Positions 43,873 to 52,996 of a stretch of DNA of 64,000 bases are shown in pieces (positions within the stretch are counted from its first letter, which is position 1; every line of letters begins with the position of its first letter). Source of the stretch: Pseudomonadota bacterium (lineage in GTDB: Bacteria > Pseudomonadota > Alphaproteobacteria > Micropepsales > Micropepsaceae); NCBI GenBank assembly GCA_016201105.1, contig JACQDN010000049.1, positions 1 to 64,000 of the forward strand. Reading direction: 5' to 3'. The position numbers were made by a program, and so were the translations under genes. Under the pieces are notes generated by a model. It did no database searches, was not told the DNA's origin, and was given only the letters and a program-made list of their open reading frames with translations.

Positions 43873-43919
43873 CGCCGAATTCCCCCAACCCTTGCGGAAA
43901 GCGTAGCAGATTCGCGCGC

Positions 43920-44456
43920 TCAACCTGCACCCAGCGGCGCGCCGTCGGCGCAGACGGGGTTGTCGATGTGCGGACGCCGCACCGCGCCGGCCAAGGTCAG
44001 CGCGGCGCCCGGTTGGAGCGATAAAGCCAGCACGCGCGAAGGATCGACCGGGCCGGGGAACTGGATGCGTTTGGCAGACAGCCTCGCGAACCCGACGCGT
44101 GCGTAATAGGGTTCGTCGCCGACCAGAATGATGCTTGCGAATCCCGACTTGCGCGCTTCTTCGATGCCGCGCTCCATCAATGCGATGCCGATACCGCGGC
44201 CGCGCTCGGCCGACTTGACCGCGAGTGGCCCCAGCAGAAGAGATTTTTCACTGCCCACCGCGACGGGCCAAAAGCGCACCGAACCGCGCAGCGCGCCCTC
44301 TTCGATCGCGACGAAACTCAGTGCTGCCACCGGGCCGACGCCGTCGCGCAAACGATAGGCCGATTTGGCGTAGCGTCCCGGACCAAAGCATTCCTCCACG
44401 AGCGCTTCGACCGACGCAGCGTCCCCGGGCAATTCCTGTCTGATGTTCCAGGCCAT
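43920..44456 (-). CDS. GNAT-family N-acetyltransferase (YhbS-like)
   Basis: 178 residues. The acetyl-CoA loop is AVKSAERGRGIGIALMERGI, followed by FASIILVGDEPYYARVGFAR, which marks the YhbS/COG3153 subgroup. The substrate is unknown. It stands alone on the minus strand, divergent from the SDR gene. Confidence 0.88.
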   Translation of the reverse strand: MAWNIRQELPGDAASVEALVEECFGPGRYAKSAYRLRDGVGPVAALSFVAIEEGALRGSVRFWPVAVGSEKSLLLGPLAVKSAERGRGIGIALMERGIEEARKSGFASIILVGDEPYYARVGFARLSAKRIQFPGPVDPSRVLALSLQPGAALTLAGAVRRPHIDNPVCADGAPLGAG

Positions 44457-44534
44457 GCGCTCTCCCGACCCACTTGGACACTCCGCGCGCGCTCGCTAGG
44501 CTTGCGGCAGAGAAAAACGGATGGAGGTAATCCC

Positions 44535-45452
44535 ATGGGCGTGCTCGATGGCAAGGTCGTTCTCGTCACCGGCGGAGGAAACGGCATTGGCAAGGAATGC
44601 GCGCTGCTGGCGGCCAAGGAAGGCGCCAAGGTCGTCGTCAACGATCTGGGCGGCGGTGCGTCCGGTGGCGATGCGGGCTCGGCAGGTCCCGCCGAAGCGG
44701 TGGTGAAAGAGATCAAGGCCGCCGGCGGCGAAGCGGTGTCCAATTCGGAAAGCGTCACCAGTCGCCCGGCCGTTGCGCGCATGATCGAACAGGCGCTCGA
44801 CACCTACAAAGGCCTGCACGCCATCATCAACCCAGCCGGCATTTTGCGCGACAAGATGTTTCATAAGATGACGGACGAGGATTGGGACATCGTCATCGAC
44901 GTGCATCTGAACGGCAGCTACAACGTCACCCACGCGGCGATCAATCATTTCCGCGAGCAGGAAGAAGGCTCGTTCGTTCTCTTCACGTCCACCTCCGGCC
45001 TGATCGGCAATGTCGGCCAGGCGAATTACGCGGCCGCGAAGATGGGCATCGTCGGGCTCTCACGCATCGTCGCCATGGAAGGCGCCCAGAAGAACGTGCG
45101 CTCCAACGTCATCGCGCCGTTCGCGTGGTCGCGGTTGATTGCCACCATCCCCGTGAAGGACGAGGCCAGCGCCAAGCGCGTGGAGCGCATGAAGAACATG
45201 ATGCGCGCCGATCAGATGGCGCAGCTTTCCGTCGCGCTGGCCTCGCCTGCCTGCAAAGATGTTTCGGGGCAAATCTTCGCCGCGCGCGGCAACGAAATCT
45301 TCCTGATGAGTCAACCGCGTCCGATCCGCGGCCTCGGCAAAGTGGAAGGCTGGACGCCGGAGACCATTGCCAATCACTGCATGCCGGCCATGAAACCGAG
45401 CTTCGTCGATCTGGCGCCCACCACCGGCACGTTTGGCTGGGATCCGATCTGA
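44535..45452 (+). CDS. Short-chain dehydrogenase, 3-hydroxyacyl-CoA dehydrogenase (MFE-2) type
   Basis: 305 residues. The cofactor loop is LVTGGGNGIGKECALLAA; NDLGGGASGGDAGS is characteristic of the multifunctional-enzyme-2/HSD17B4 group. Other marks are INPAGILRD and the active-site YAAAKMG, with TSTSGLIGN before it. It probably oxidises a 3-hydroxyacyl-CoA with NAD+. The start MGVLDGKV has GGAGG upstream; a longer frame is less likely. Confidence 0.88.
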   Translation: MGVLDGKVVLVTGGGNGIGKECALLAAKEGAKVVVNDLGGGASGGDAGSAGPAEAVVKEIKAAGGEAVSNSESVTSRPAVARMIEQALDTYKGLHAIINPAGILRDKMFHKMTDEDWDIVIDVHLNGSYNVTHAAINHFREQEEGSFVLFTSTSGLIGNVGQANYAAAKMGIVGLSRIVAMEGAQKNVRSNVIAPFAWSRLIATIPVKDEASAKRVERMKNMMRADQMAQLSVALASPACKDVSGQIFAARGNEIFLMSQPRPIRGLGKVEGWTPETIANHCMPAMKPSFVDLAPTTGTFGWDPI

Positions 45453-45497
45453 GCCAAGACCGCCGTCACAGCGGCTCGGCAGCGTGGGAAAAAAGAG

Positions 45498-45715
45498 GGA
45501 TTCACGCGAAGACGCGGGTCCGGCTTCGGCCGGACCACAGAGATAGCGAGTGTTCGGCGCGAACCTTCACAAGATATCCTGGCGCGCTTCGCGCGCCGAG
45601 CGCGTTTTCGTAAGCCGCGAAGAATGAGATGGTCTTGCCAAATCTTCTCCGTATTCTCCGTGGCGCGGCAAAGCCGCGCCCGCGTCTCCGCGTGAATCCT
45701 TCTTTCTTTTTACAG
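45498..45715. repeat. Composite palindromic element, family 2, copy C; fills the 306-base gap 45453-45758
   Basis: The outer arms GGATTCACGCGAAGACGCGGG and CCCGCGTCTCCGCGTGAATCC enclose two hairpins, GGTCCGGC/GCCGGACC and GGCGCGGC/GCCGCGCC, and a central GGCGCGCTTCGCGCGCC. The trailing TTCTTTCTTTTT then CAGCAC is shared with copy A. It lacks the inner GTCATGGCCGGG palindrome of copies A and B. I see no gene in this gap; it separates the convergent SDR and Nudix genes. Confidence 0.75.
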
Positions 45716-45758
45716 CACATGACGCGTAGCACCAGCATGGGCTTCAGCAAGTTGCAGA

Positions 45759-46229
45759 TCACCAATAAGGCGAGTGGGGCGCGCCGCTGGTTATTTCCGC
45801 GAGCCGGCGCCGCACACCCATGGCCGTGCCTTCGGGCGGCGCGCCAAGGGGTGCAAATTGGATTTTGCGGATTTCCCAATTGGGCCTGAAGGTGAATTTG
45901 GCTTCACGTACGCGATAGAGCGCGATCAAGTTTGTCGTCCAGCCGAGCCTACGGGTAAACAAACTCATAAATTCCGGCGGGGCGGAACTTTCCAGGCCGA
46001 TCTCTTCGCGCAATTCCCGCAAGATCGCCTTGACCGGATCTTCGCCGAGACCCACGCCGCCGCCGGGCAGAAGCCAGCCGCGCGTATAGCTTTGCTTCAC
46101 CAGCAGCACGCGGCCTTCACCGTCTTCGACAATCGCGTTAACCCCAAAGGTGACGGGAGCGCCAAGAGCGCGCAGCCACGCGAAAATCGCTAGGGCCATG
46201 CGGCGCAACACAAATAATGCAGTATCCAT
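45759..46229 (-). CDS. Nudix-domain protein
   Basis: 156 residues. The Nudix box is GGGVGLGEDPVKAILRELRE followed by EIGL. A hydrophobic N-terminal stretch (ALFVLRRMALAIFAWLRALG) precedes the core, as in a subgroup found in alphaproteobacteria. The substrate is not predictable. The start MDTALFVLRR was chosen over a longer frame with atypical residues. Confidence 0.85.
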   Translation of the reverse strand: MDTALFVLRRMALAIFAWLRALGAPVTFGVNAIVEDGEGRVLLVKQSYTRGWLLPGGGVGLGEDPVKAILRELREEIGLESSAPPEFMSLFTRRLGWTTNLIALYRVREAKFTFRPNWEIRKIQFAPLGAPPEGTAMGVRRRLAEITSGAPHSPYW

Positions 46230-46375
46230 GGGCTTCCGCCGCGTCACGCGTAAGGGTTTGGTAACGCAAAACTCATAGCTTGTTGACGCTGTCCATTCAC
46301 GGTCACCACCTTGCCGTACCGTTACGCATGTCCACAAGTGCTGCACCACACTGCATTCGCGGGAGCCCGCCTGTC

Positions 46376-46891
46376 ATGAGTTATGCCGCGTTCGACAGCC
46401 TCAAGGCGCTTGTCATCGAGGACAACCAGCACATGCGCACGCTGCTGCGCTCCCTCTTGATCGCGCTCGGCGTCAAGAATGTCTTTGAAGCGGCGGACGG
46501 CGAGACCGGCTTTGATGAACTGCGCAATCGCCGCCCCGACTTCGTGCTCACCGATCTTTCGATGAAACCGACCGACGGCATCGAGTTCACCAAGCGCGTG
46601 CGCCAAAGCAACGAGAGTCCCAACCCTTACGTGCCGATCGTCATGGTGACGGGCCATACCGAGCGACTGCGCGTCGAAGCTGCGCGCGATTCGGGCGTGA
46701 CCGAGTTCCTCGCCAAGCCGATCACCGCGCAAAACCTCCTGCTTCGCCTCGCCGAAATCGTAGAGCGGCCGCGTCCGTTCGTACGCTGCGACGGCTATTT
46801 CGGGCCGGATCGCCGCCGTCATCGCGACGAAAGCTATACCGGCCCGTGGCGCCGCCAGGACGACTTCAAAGACGATATCGCGATCGCTTGA
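46376..46891 (+). CDS. Single-domain response regulator (CheY-like receiver)
   Basis: 171 residues. The receiver has E15/D16, phosphoacceptor D60 in FVLTDLSMKPTDG, T in VMVTGHTE and K in FLAKPIT. There is no DNA-binding domain, only a basic tail (GPDRRRHRDES). The start MSYAAFDSLK fits the receiver; upstream in-frame starts exist. An Hpt-like gene follows 13 bases later and motA lies downstream, so a phosphorelay role touching motility is possible. Confidence 0.87.
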   Translation: MSYAAFDSLKALVIEDNQHMRTLLRSLLIALGVKNVFEAADGETGFDELRNRRPDFVLTDLSMKPTDGIEFTKRVRQSNESPNPYVPIVMVTGHTERLRVEAARDSGVTEFLAKPITAQNLLLRLAEIVERPRPFVRCDGYFGPDRRRHRDESYTGPWRRQDDFKDDIAIA

Positions 46892-46904
46892 GCGGAGACG
46901 GCCG

Positions 46905-47411
46905 ATGACGAGCAAATATGTCAGACGTATCGACGTCATCCCGCCGCAGGCCTATCCGCAAATGATGCGCCGCGCCGACGCGCTCAAATTCATATTGCTG
47001 GCGGGAAGCCAAGAAGCGCTGCAGCGCGCCGTCCGGGCCGTCGCCAATTGCTCCACCGAATTGAAACACGCCGTGTTCGATCACGTCGAACGCCTGCAGG
47101 AAGCAACCAGCCAAGCCCAGGTGCAGGCCGTGTACGACGAAGCGCACGAAATCCGCGGCATCGCCGCAACCATCGGGCTCATCTCCACCGGACGCATCGC
47201 CAACAGCCTTTGCACCTATATCGACGCCACGCAGCGCGCCGCCGTGGCCGCCGATGCCGCCGTGATTACGTTGCATGTCGAAGCGATTGCACGCGCCGCC
47301 TTCGCCGAAGACGAAGCCACGCGTCTGGGCGACGAAGTGGCCGATGAGCTTTCTTCGCTCGTCACCTACAAGCTCGGCGAAAACGCACCGTCGAAGAAGA
47401 CGACGCATTAA
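46905..47411 (+). CDS. Hpt-like histidine phosphotransfer protein
   Basis: 168 residues, mostly helical. The motif AHEIRGIAATIGL (H81 predicted phosphorylated, with the following G at +4) is like the HxxKG motif of Hpt domains. It is directly downstream of a lone receiver, 13 bases away, so the two probably exchange phosphate. No catalytic kinase is encoded nearby. Confidence 0.6.
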   Translation: MTSKYVRRIDVIPPQAYPQMMRRADALKFILLAGSQEALQRAVRAVANCSTELKHAVFDHVERLQEATSQAQVQAVYDEAHEIRGIAATIGLISTGRIANSLCTYIDATQRAAVAADAAVITLHVEAIARAAFAEDEATRLGDEVADELSSLVTYKLGENAPSKKTTH

Positions 47412-47555
47412 GGGTCTGTTTACGGACTGCGTTCACCCGCTTTTGCCCCGTTCTCCGCGCTCTTCATCGCTCTTTAAGGGCTCCTCTTAATAATGAAACT
47501 CCCGTAGGCGGAACGCTGAATTCCGCTGCGTATCGAGTTTCTGTGGGCTCCTTTC

Positions 47556-48428
47556 ATGTTTCAAATCGGCGGCATCGTCGTTCTATTCGCTGCGGTGTTC
47601 GGGGGCTTCCTGATTTCTGGCGGCTCCATGAACGTCATCGCCGAAGCGCTGCCGCATGAAATGCTGACCATCGGAGGCGCGGCGGTTGCGGCGTTGCTCA
47701 TTGGCGGCTCGATGTATTCGCTGAAGAAGATCTTCGGTGAGTTCGGCAAAGTCATTTCCGGTTCGAAATGGAAGCTGTCGGACTATCGCGACCTGTTGTG
47801 TCTCCTTTTCCTGCTCACCAAGACGATGAAGTCCAAGGGGCTTATCGCGCTCGAAGCCCATATCGAAAAGCCCGAAGACTCCTCCATCTTCAAGCGCTAT
47901 CCGCGCATCGCCAAAGATCATTTCGCGCTGACCTTCATTTGCGACACGCTGCGCATGATGACCATGAGCCTGGAGGACCCGCACCAGGTCGAGACGGCGA
48001 TGGAGAAGCAGCTGGAGAAGCATCACCAGGAAGCCCTCCATCCCGCGGCCGCGCTGCAGACTATGGCCGACGGCTTGCCCGCTCTGGGCATCGTCGCCGC
48101 CGTGCTCGGCGTCATTAAAACCATGGGCGCGATTTCCGAGCCTCCCGAAGTACTGGGCGGCATGATCGGCTCCGCCCTCGTCGGCACATTCCTTGGCGTG
48201 TTTCTGGCTTACGGAATCGTGGGCCCCATCGCCACGCGGCTGAAATCGCTGGTCGATGAGGAAGCCCAGTTCTATCACGTGATCCGCGACATTCTCGTCG
48301 CGCACTTGCACGGCAATGCCGCGCAGGTTTCGGTGGAAATCGGCCGCGGCAGCGTGCCGACGGAAGCCCAGCCTACCTTCCAGGAATTGGAAGAGGCGCT
48401 CGGCGCCATTCCGCCCGACCACGGCTAA
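47556..48428 (+). CDS. motA: Flagellar motor stator protein MotA
   Basis: 290 residues, four membrane helices: about 5-22, 33-55, 170-190 and 203-225. The long cytoplasmic loop carries EAHIEKPEDSSIFKRYP, and the helix-3 region has MADGLPALGIVAAVLGVIKTM. MotA with MotB forms the proton channel driving rotation. motB is not in the window, which is common in this class. The receiver/Hpt pair lies upstream. Confidence 0.94.
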   Translation: MFQIGGIVVLFAAVFGGFLISGGSMNVIAEALPHEMLTIGGAAVAALLIGGSMYSLKKIFGEFGKVISGSKWKLSDYRDLLCLLFLLTKTMKSKGLIALEAHIEKPEDSSIFKRYPRIAKDHFALTFICDTLRMMTMSLEDPHQVETAMEKQLEKHHQEALHPAAALQTMADGLPALGIVAAVLGVIKTMGAISEPPEVLGGMIGSALVGTFLGVFLAYGIVGPIATRLKSLVDEEAQFYHVIRDILVAHLHGNAAQVSVEIGRGSVPTEAQPTFQELEEALGAIPPDHG

Positions 48429-48431
48429 AAG

Positions 48432-48608
48432 TCAGATCCTGACGCGAACGCGCGCTTTTTCCTGGTAGTCGCTCAGCGCGACGAAATAGGTCGCCAGTGC
48501 GCCCGCGAACAGACCCAGCGGCATCGCCAGGAACACGTCGGCGTCGCACCCGAAGACAATGATGGCGGTGACGGCCAAGCCGGTCCATTGCGCCACGGTT
48601 TTCGGCAT
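48432..48608 (-). CDS. Small two-helix membrane protein, 58 residues
   Basis: Starts MPKTVAQWTGLAVTAIIVFG and contains a second hydrophobic stretch (FLAMPLGLFAGALATYFVAL) before a basic end. Unrecognised. It is convergent with motA, three bases apart. A start 14 codons upstream is also open. Confidence 0.5.
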   Translation of the reverse strand: MPKTVAQWTGLAVTAIIVFGCDADVFLAMPLGLFAGALATYFVALSDYQEKARVRVRI

Positions 48609-48720
48609 CTCCCCTGAACTCCCCAAGTAACGCACCGAGCCTAGGCGCAAGGCCCACGCGCGCGAAGGAAAGGCTTAAGAGGAGGTTAATGCGGCCGGTA
48701 AACTTGGCCCGATTGAGGGA

Positions 48721-50208
48721 TCACACGGCGAACTCGATGCCCTGCGCCAGCGGCAGCGCATCCGAATAATTGATGGTGGCGGTCTGGCGGCGCATGTAGG
48801 CCTTCCAGGCATCAGAGCCGCTTTCGCGTCCGCCGCCGGTTTCTTTTTCACCGCCGAACGCGCCACCGATCTCCGCCCCGCTCGGCCCGATATTCACATT
48901 GGCGATGCCGCAGTCCGATCCAGACGCCGACACGAACTTCTCCGCTTCCTGCATGTCCTGCGTGAAGATGCAGGAGGAAAGTCCCTGCGGCACGGCGTTT
49001 TGCTTTGCTACCGCTTCATCAAACTTGCTGTAGCGCATGACGTAGAGGATCGGCGCAAAGGTCTCGTGGCAGACGGTCGGCGTTTGATCCTTCATCTCCA
49101 CAATTGCCGGCTTCACATAAAATGCGTGAGGGAATCTGTCGGTCAGCACGCGGCCGCCGCCGCTGATCTTGCCGGCTTCGTCGCGCGCAGAGCCGAGCGC
49201 GCGCTCCATATTGTCGAATGCCTGTTTGTCGATCAGCGGACCGACGAGTGTGCTCTGGTCCAGCGGATTGCCGATCGGCAGCTTTGCATAGACCGCCTTC
49301 AGTTGCGGTACGAGCGTGTCGTAGATCGAGTCATGCACGAAGAGACGGCGCAGACTGGTGCAGCGTTGGCCGGCCGTCCCCACCGCCGAGAACAGGATCG
49401 CGCGCAGGGCGAGATCGAGCTTGGCGCTGGGCGCCACGATCATGGCGTTGTTGCCGCCAAGTTCGAGAATGGGTTTTCCGAAGCGCGCGGCCACAACCGG
49501 CGCCAATTCCCGGCCCATGCGGGTAGAGCCCGTCGCGCTCACCACAGGCACACGCGGATCTCTGGCCATGGCTTCGCCGACGTCGCGCAGGCCGAGGATG
49601 ACTTGCGAAAGATGGGCCGGCGCGCCGGCGAAGCGTTTCGCCGCCCGCTCGAACAAGACCTGGCAGGCCAGCGCCGTCAGCGGCGTCTTTTCGCTCGGCT
49701 TCCAGATCACGCTGTCGCCGCAGACAAGCGCGAGCGCTGCGTTCCAGGCCCACACCGCCACGGGAAAATTGAACGCCGAAACGATGCCGACGACACCGGC
49801 CGGCAACCACTGTTCCATCATGCGATGGCCGGGACGTTCCGAAGCGATGGTGAGGCCGTAAAGCTGACGCGAGAGACCGACCGCAAAATCGCAGATATCT
49901 ATCATCTCCTGCACTTCGCCGAGCCCTTCCTGGACGATCTTGCCGGCTTCCAACGTGACGAGGCGGCCGAGCGGCTCCTTGTTGGCGCGCAAGTCATCGC
50001 CGAACAGGCGCACCAGCTCGCCGCGCTTGGGCGCAGGCACCTCGCGCCAGGCTTTGAACGCCTGGACGCTCTTGCCAATTTTCTCTTCCACGCTCTTGGC
50101 GTCGTCGTAAGCCACCCGGCCGATTTCGGCACCGTCGATGGGAGAATGCACGATCTGCGTGCCGGACGGCTTGAGGCCAAAATGCGCGAGAATGTCGGAC
50201 GTGTTCAT
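48721..50208 (-). CDS. amaB: Aldehyde dehydrogenase, ALDH7 (antiquitin/AmaB) type
   Basis: 495 residues. The catalytic Glu is in LELGGNNAMIVAP, a form typical of ALDH7, and the nucleophilic Cys in VGTAGQRCTSLRRL. Later parts, LPIGNPLDQSTLVGPL and HETFAPILYVMRY, also fit. ALDH7 oxidises alpha-aminoadipate semialdehyde to aminoadipate, the step after lysine 6-dehydrogenase or saccharopine cleavage, and a matching dehydrogenase is encoded upstream on the same strand. The gene symbol rests on this context. Confidence 0.88.
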   Translation of the reverse strand: MNTSDILAHFGLKPSGTQIVHSPIDGAEIGRVAYDDAKSVEEKIGKSVQAFKAWREVPAPKRGELVRLFGDDLRANKEPLGRLVTLEAGKIVQEGLGEVQEMIDICDFAVGLSRQLYGLTIASERPGHRMMEQWLPAGVVGIVSAFNFPVAVWAWNAALALVCGDSVIWKPSEKTPLTALACQVLFERAAKRFAGAPAHLSQVILGLRDVGEAMARDPRVPVVSATGSTRMGRELAPVVAARFGKPILELGGNNAMIVAPSAKLDLALRAILFSAVGTAGQRCTSLRRLFVHDSIYDTLVPQLKAVYAKLPIGNPLDQSTLVGPLIDKQAFDNMERALGSARDEAGKISGGGRVLTDRFPHAFYVKPAIVEMKDQTPTVCHETFAPILYVMRYSKFDEAVAKQNAVPQGLSSCIFTQDMQEAEKFVSASGSDCGIANVNIGPSGAEIGGAFGGEKETGGGRESGSDAWKAYMRRQTATINYSDALPLAQGIEFAV

Positions 50209-50221
50209 GAAACCCTCGTGA

Positions 50222-51910
50222 TTACTTTTTCGCAGCGTCGCGAAGCTTGCTGAGCGTCGTCGTGGGCGAGATCGCCTCGGGATCGACGCTGATATGGATG
50301 AGCGCGGGCTTTCCCGCGCGCGCGGCCTCGCGATAGGCATCGGCAAAATCTTCGGTGCGTTTCACGTGAAACCCGACGGCGCCATAAGCGCGCGCCAGCG
50401 CCACAAAATCGGGATTCTGCAGATCGGTGCCCAGGACGCGTCCGGGAAATTCGCGCTCCTGATGCATGCGGATGGTACCGTACATCTGATTGTCGAACAC
50501 CAGCACAATGATGTTGGCGTTATACTGCACGGCGGTCGCCAATTCCTGACCGTTCATCAGGAAGCAGCCGTCGCCTGCCGCGCACAGCACGGTACGATCG
50601 GGATAGAGAATTTTCGCCGCCACGGCGGCCGGCACACCGTAGCCCATCGCGCCGCTGGTCGGGCCCAGCAGAGTGGGAAACCCGCGATAGAGATAGAAGC
50701 GATGCAGCCAGGCGGCATAGTTGCCCGCGCCATTGGCGATAATCGCATTGGCTGGAAGATGCGCGGTCAGCCACGCCCAGATATCGGCGGGATTGACGTC
50801 GCCCGGTGCCGTCACGGGTTTGGCCCAGGCTTCGTAATCGGCGCGGGCCTCGCGCCGCCATGCGCGCCATTTCACGTTGGCGGGTGTCGAAAGGTCGGAC
50901 ACCGCGCGCGCGAACGGGGCCGCATTGGAGGCAATCGCCACTTCCGCCTGATAGACGCGGTTCAACTCATCGGCGCTGGGATGCACATGGATCAGCGGCT
51001 GCCTGGGCGACGGCACCGTGAGCCGCGTGTAGCCATCGGTCGTCATTTCGCCCAGCCGCGCGCCGACCACGATGAGCAGATCGCTCTCCTCGATGCGCTT
51101 GACCAGCTTGGGATCGGCGCCGATGCCAAGATCGCCGCAATAGTTGCGATGGGTGTTGTCGAAGCGATCTTTGGCGCGGAACGAGGTGCAGACCGGCAGA
51201 TCGAACTTGTCGGCGAAACTCTTGATGTCGGCGATGGCGTTCTGATTCCAGCCCGTCCCGCCCAATACCAGGAACGGCCGCTGGGCTTGCATCAGCATCG
51301 TGTGCAGACGCCGAATGACGTCTGGCGATGGCGAGACTTCCGTTTTGCGAACCGGCTTTGCCTGAGGCGCAGTGCAAGGCGCGCTGAGCACATCTTCCGG
51401 CAGCGACAGCACCACGGGACCCGGACGTCCCGACATCGCGACGTGAAAGGCCCGGGCGACATATTCAGAAATGCGGTTCGCGTCGCGGATTTCCGCCGAC
51501 CATTTGGCCAGCGGCGCGAACATGGCGCGGAAGTCCACTTCCTGAAACGCTTCGCGGTCCAGCATGGACTGATCGGCCTGCCCGACGAAAAGGATCATCG
51601 GGGTGGAATCCTGGAACGCCGTATGCACGCCGATCGAGGCATTGGTGGCGCCCGGTCCGCGGGTCACCAAGCAGATGCCGGGACGGCCCGTCAGTTTGCC
51701 GAAGGCTTCGGCCATGTTGGCCGCGCCGCCTTCCTGGCGGCAGGTGATGAGCTTGATACTGTCGCGCGCGTCGTAGAGCGCGTCGAGCGCGGCAAGATAG
51801 GATTCGCCCGGCACACAGAACGCGTGCGTGGTGCCGTGAATCTTCAGCGCTTCAACGAGCGCTTGTCCACCGGAACGCACGGGCAACACATTTCGATCGA
51901 TTTCAGGCAT
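50222..51910 (-). CDS. Thiamine pyrophosphate-binding enzyme, acetolactate synthase-like
   Basis: 562 residues. The activating Glu is in CRQEGGAANMAEAFGKLTG, and the TPP/Mg site is seen from GDGCFLMNGQEL to LVFDNQMYGTIR. It is a stand-alone enzyme without a regulatory subunit gene, so probably not biosynthetic acetolactate synthase. In this cluster a 2-oxoacid from lysine breakdown could be the substrate, but that is inference. Its ATG shares one base with the stop of the upstream ClpP-like gene (TAATG). Confidence 0.85.
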   Translation of the reverse strand: MPEIDRNVLPVRSGGQALVEALKIHGTTHAFCVPGESYLAALDALYDARDSIKLITCRQEGGAANMAEAFGKLTGRPGICLVTRGPGATNASIGVHTAFQDSTPMILFVGQADQSMLDREAFQEVDFRAMFAPLAKWSAEIRDANRISEYVARAFHVAMSGRPGPVVLSLPEDVLSAPCTAPQAKPVRKTEVSPSPDVIRRLHTMLMQAQRPFLVLGGTGWNQNAIADIKSFADKFDLPVCTSFRAKDRFDNTHRNYCGDLGIGADPKLVKRIEESDLLIVVGARLGEMTTDGYTRLTVPSPRQPLIHVHPSADELNRVYQAEVAIASNAAPFARAVSDLSTPANVKWRAWRREARADYEAWAKPVTAPGDVNPADIWAWLTAHLPANAIIANGAGNYAAWLHRFYLYRGFPTLLGPTSGAMGYGVPAAVAAKILYPDRTVLCAAGDGCFLMNGQELATAVQYNANIIVLVFDNQMYGTIRMHQEREFPGRVLGTDLQNPDFVALARAYGAVGFHVKRTEDFADAYREAARAGKPALIHISVDPEAISPTTTLSKLRDAAKK

Positions 51911-52881
51911 TAGTGCTTCTTGCTTTTCGCGATCTCATAGTTCTGCAAACCCGTGCGATCGCATTCCTCCAAGTGGGCGGAACACCAATCCATGCCCGAA
52001 ACGAACAATCTCCGGTCCCTGTCGAGCACACCGGTAACAAGGCCCTGGACGATCGCCTCGCGCATCGTGGGATAGTATAGCGACGTCTTTCCGCGATACT
52101 TGCGGAACTTTGCGATAAATTCCGGGGAAAGTCCCGCGCCGCGGTAAAACTCATCCTCTTGAGCGCTCTGATCGGGGATAATATCCGCATTTTCGAAGCC
52201 GTCCACGGAACTTGAATGCAATCCGATCAGCGTCGTCGGTGTAGTGAACCGATCGGCTCCGGCGGCGAGCACCATCGCGCACCCCGATGCGCATTGACCG
52301 ACAGCGACAACCTCCAACTTCTTTGCCTTGACGGCTTGAGCGAGTTTCAGCGCGGGACCGACAAACCCACCATTGCTGTCGATGATCAATCTTGTCGTAT
52401 TCTTGCGCTCCAACAATGGCAACGCAGCTTTCGTCGACTCGAAAGTGATCGTACCGCTGAATTCGACGATATTGCCCTTCGCATGGACAGCGAATGCAGA
52501 GTTCGAGTCCTTCAGCGCGCCATTGACCAGGGCAACACCGAACACGAAAAGCATCACAAGAAACACGAGGATCACCAGCAGATTCAAGATCATGATAATC
52601 CGCGCAATCCACGCCCAGAATTTCCTGCCTTCGGTTATGGACCGCCCGGCGCTGCGCCAGATACCCACGATTTGCCAGATGAAAAATGGAATGGACATCA
52701 CAATGGGCAACATGATCCATTCGAGCGCCCATAGTGGAGAAAACGACTGGTCGTATTTTACGATCGCGTCGATAGTCCGGAAGTAAATATTCAGCGGCAG
52801 ACCAAATAGAACACCATTCACCCAATAGGCGTGCGGCAGCGAAAATTCCCCGCGCCAGTGCTTGCGGATGTAGTTGATCAC
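51910..52881 (-). CDS. Membrane protein with ClpP/crotonase-like domain (COG3904-like)
   Basis: 323 residues. Three N-terminal membrane helices (about 20-37, 52-75 and 90-120) are followed by a ClpP-fold domain: TTRLIIDSNGGFVGPALKLA, VVAVGQCASGCAMVLAAGAD, TLIGLHSSSVDGFE. CASGCAM carries the serine equivalent to the ClpP nucleophile, so it may be an active periplasmic or membrane serine protease; the His/Asp partners are not certain. Placement inside the lysine cluster is unexplained. Confidence 0.75.
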   Translation of the reverse strand: MINYIRKHWRGEFSLPHAYWVNGVLFGLPLNIYFRTIDAIVKYDQSFSPLWALEWIMLPIVMSIPFFIWQIVGIWRSAGRSITEGRKFWAWIARIIMILNLLVILVFLVMLFVFGVALVNGALKDSNSAFAVHAKGNIVEFSGTITFESTKAALPLLERKNTTRLIIDSNGGFVGPALKLAQAVKAKKLEVVAVGQCASGCAMVLAAGADRFTTPTTLIGLHSSSVDGFENADIIPDQSAQEDEFYRGAGLSPEFIAKFRKYRGKTSLYYPTMREAIVQGLVTGVLDRDRRLFVSGMDWCSAHLEECDRTGLQNYEIAKSKKH

Positions 52882-52996
52882 GGTTTGGCCCTGCCCCGAG
52901 AAGTTTGAGCCAATTTAGCGGCAGTCGCGAACCAATTGCATCTGCTACGCGAAGAAAACTGCGATCGGCATAAAGTGGCGTTCGTCAGATCAACGG

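Noticed and set aside
47412-47555. Flagellar-type promoter before motA
   Set aside because: No convincing sigma-28 or sigma-54 box could be identified by eye in the 144-base gap.
50294-51913. 539-codon open frame opposite the TPP enzyme
   Set aside because: Antisense shadow without recognisable motifs.
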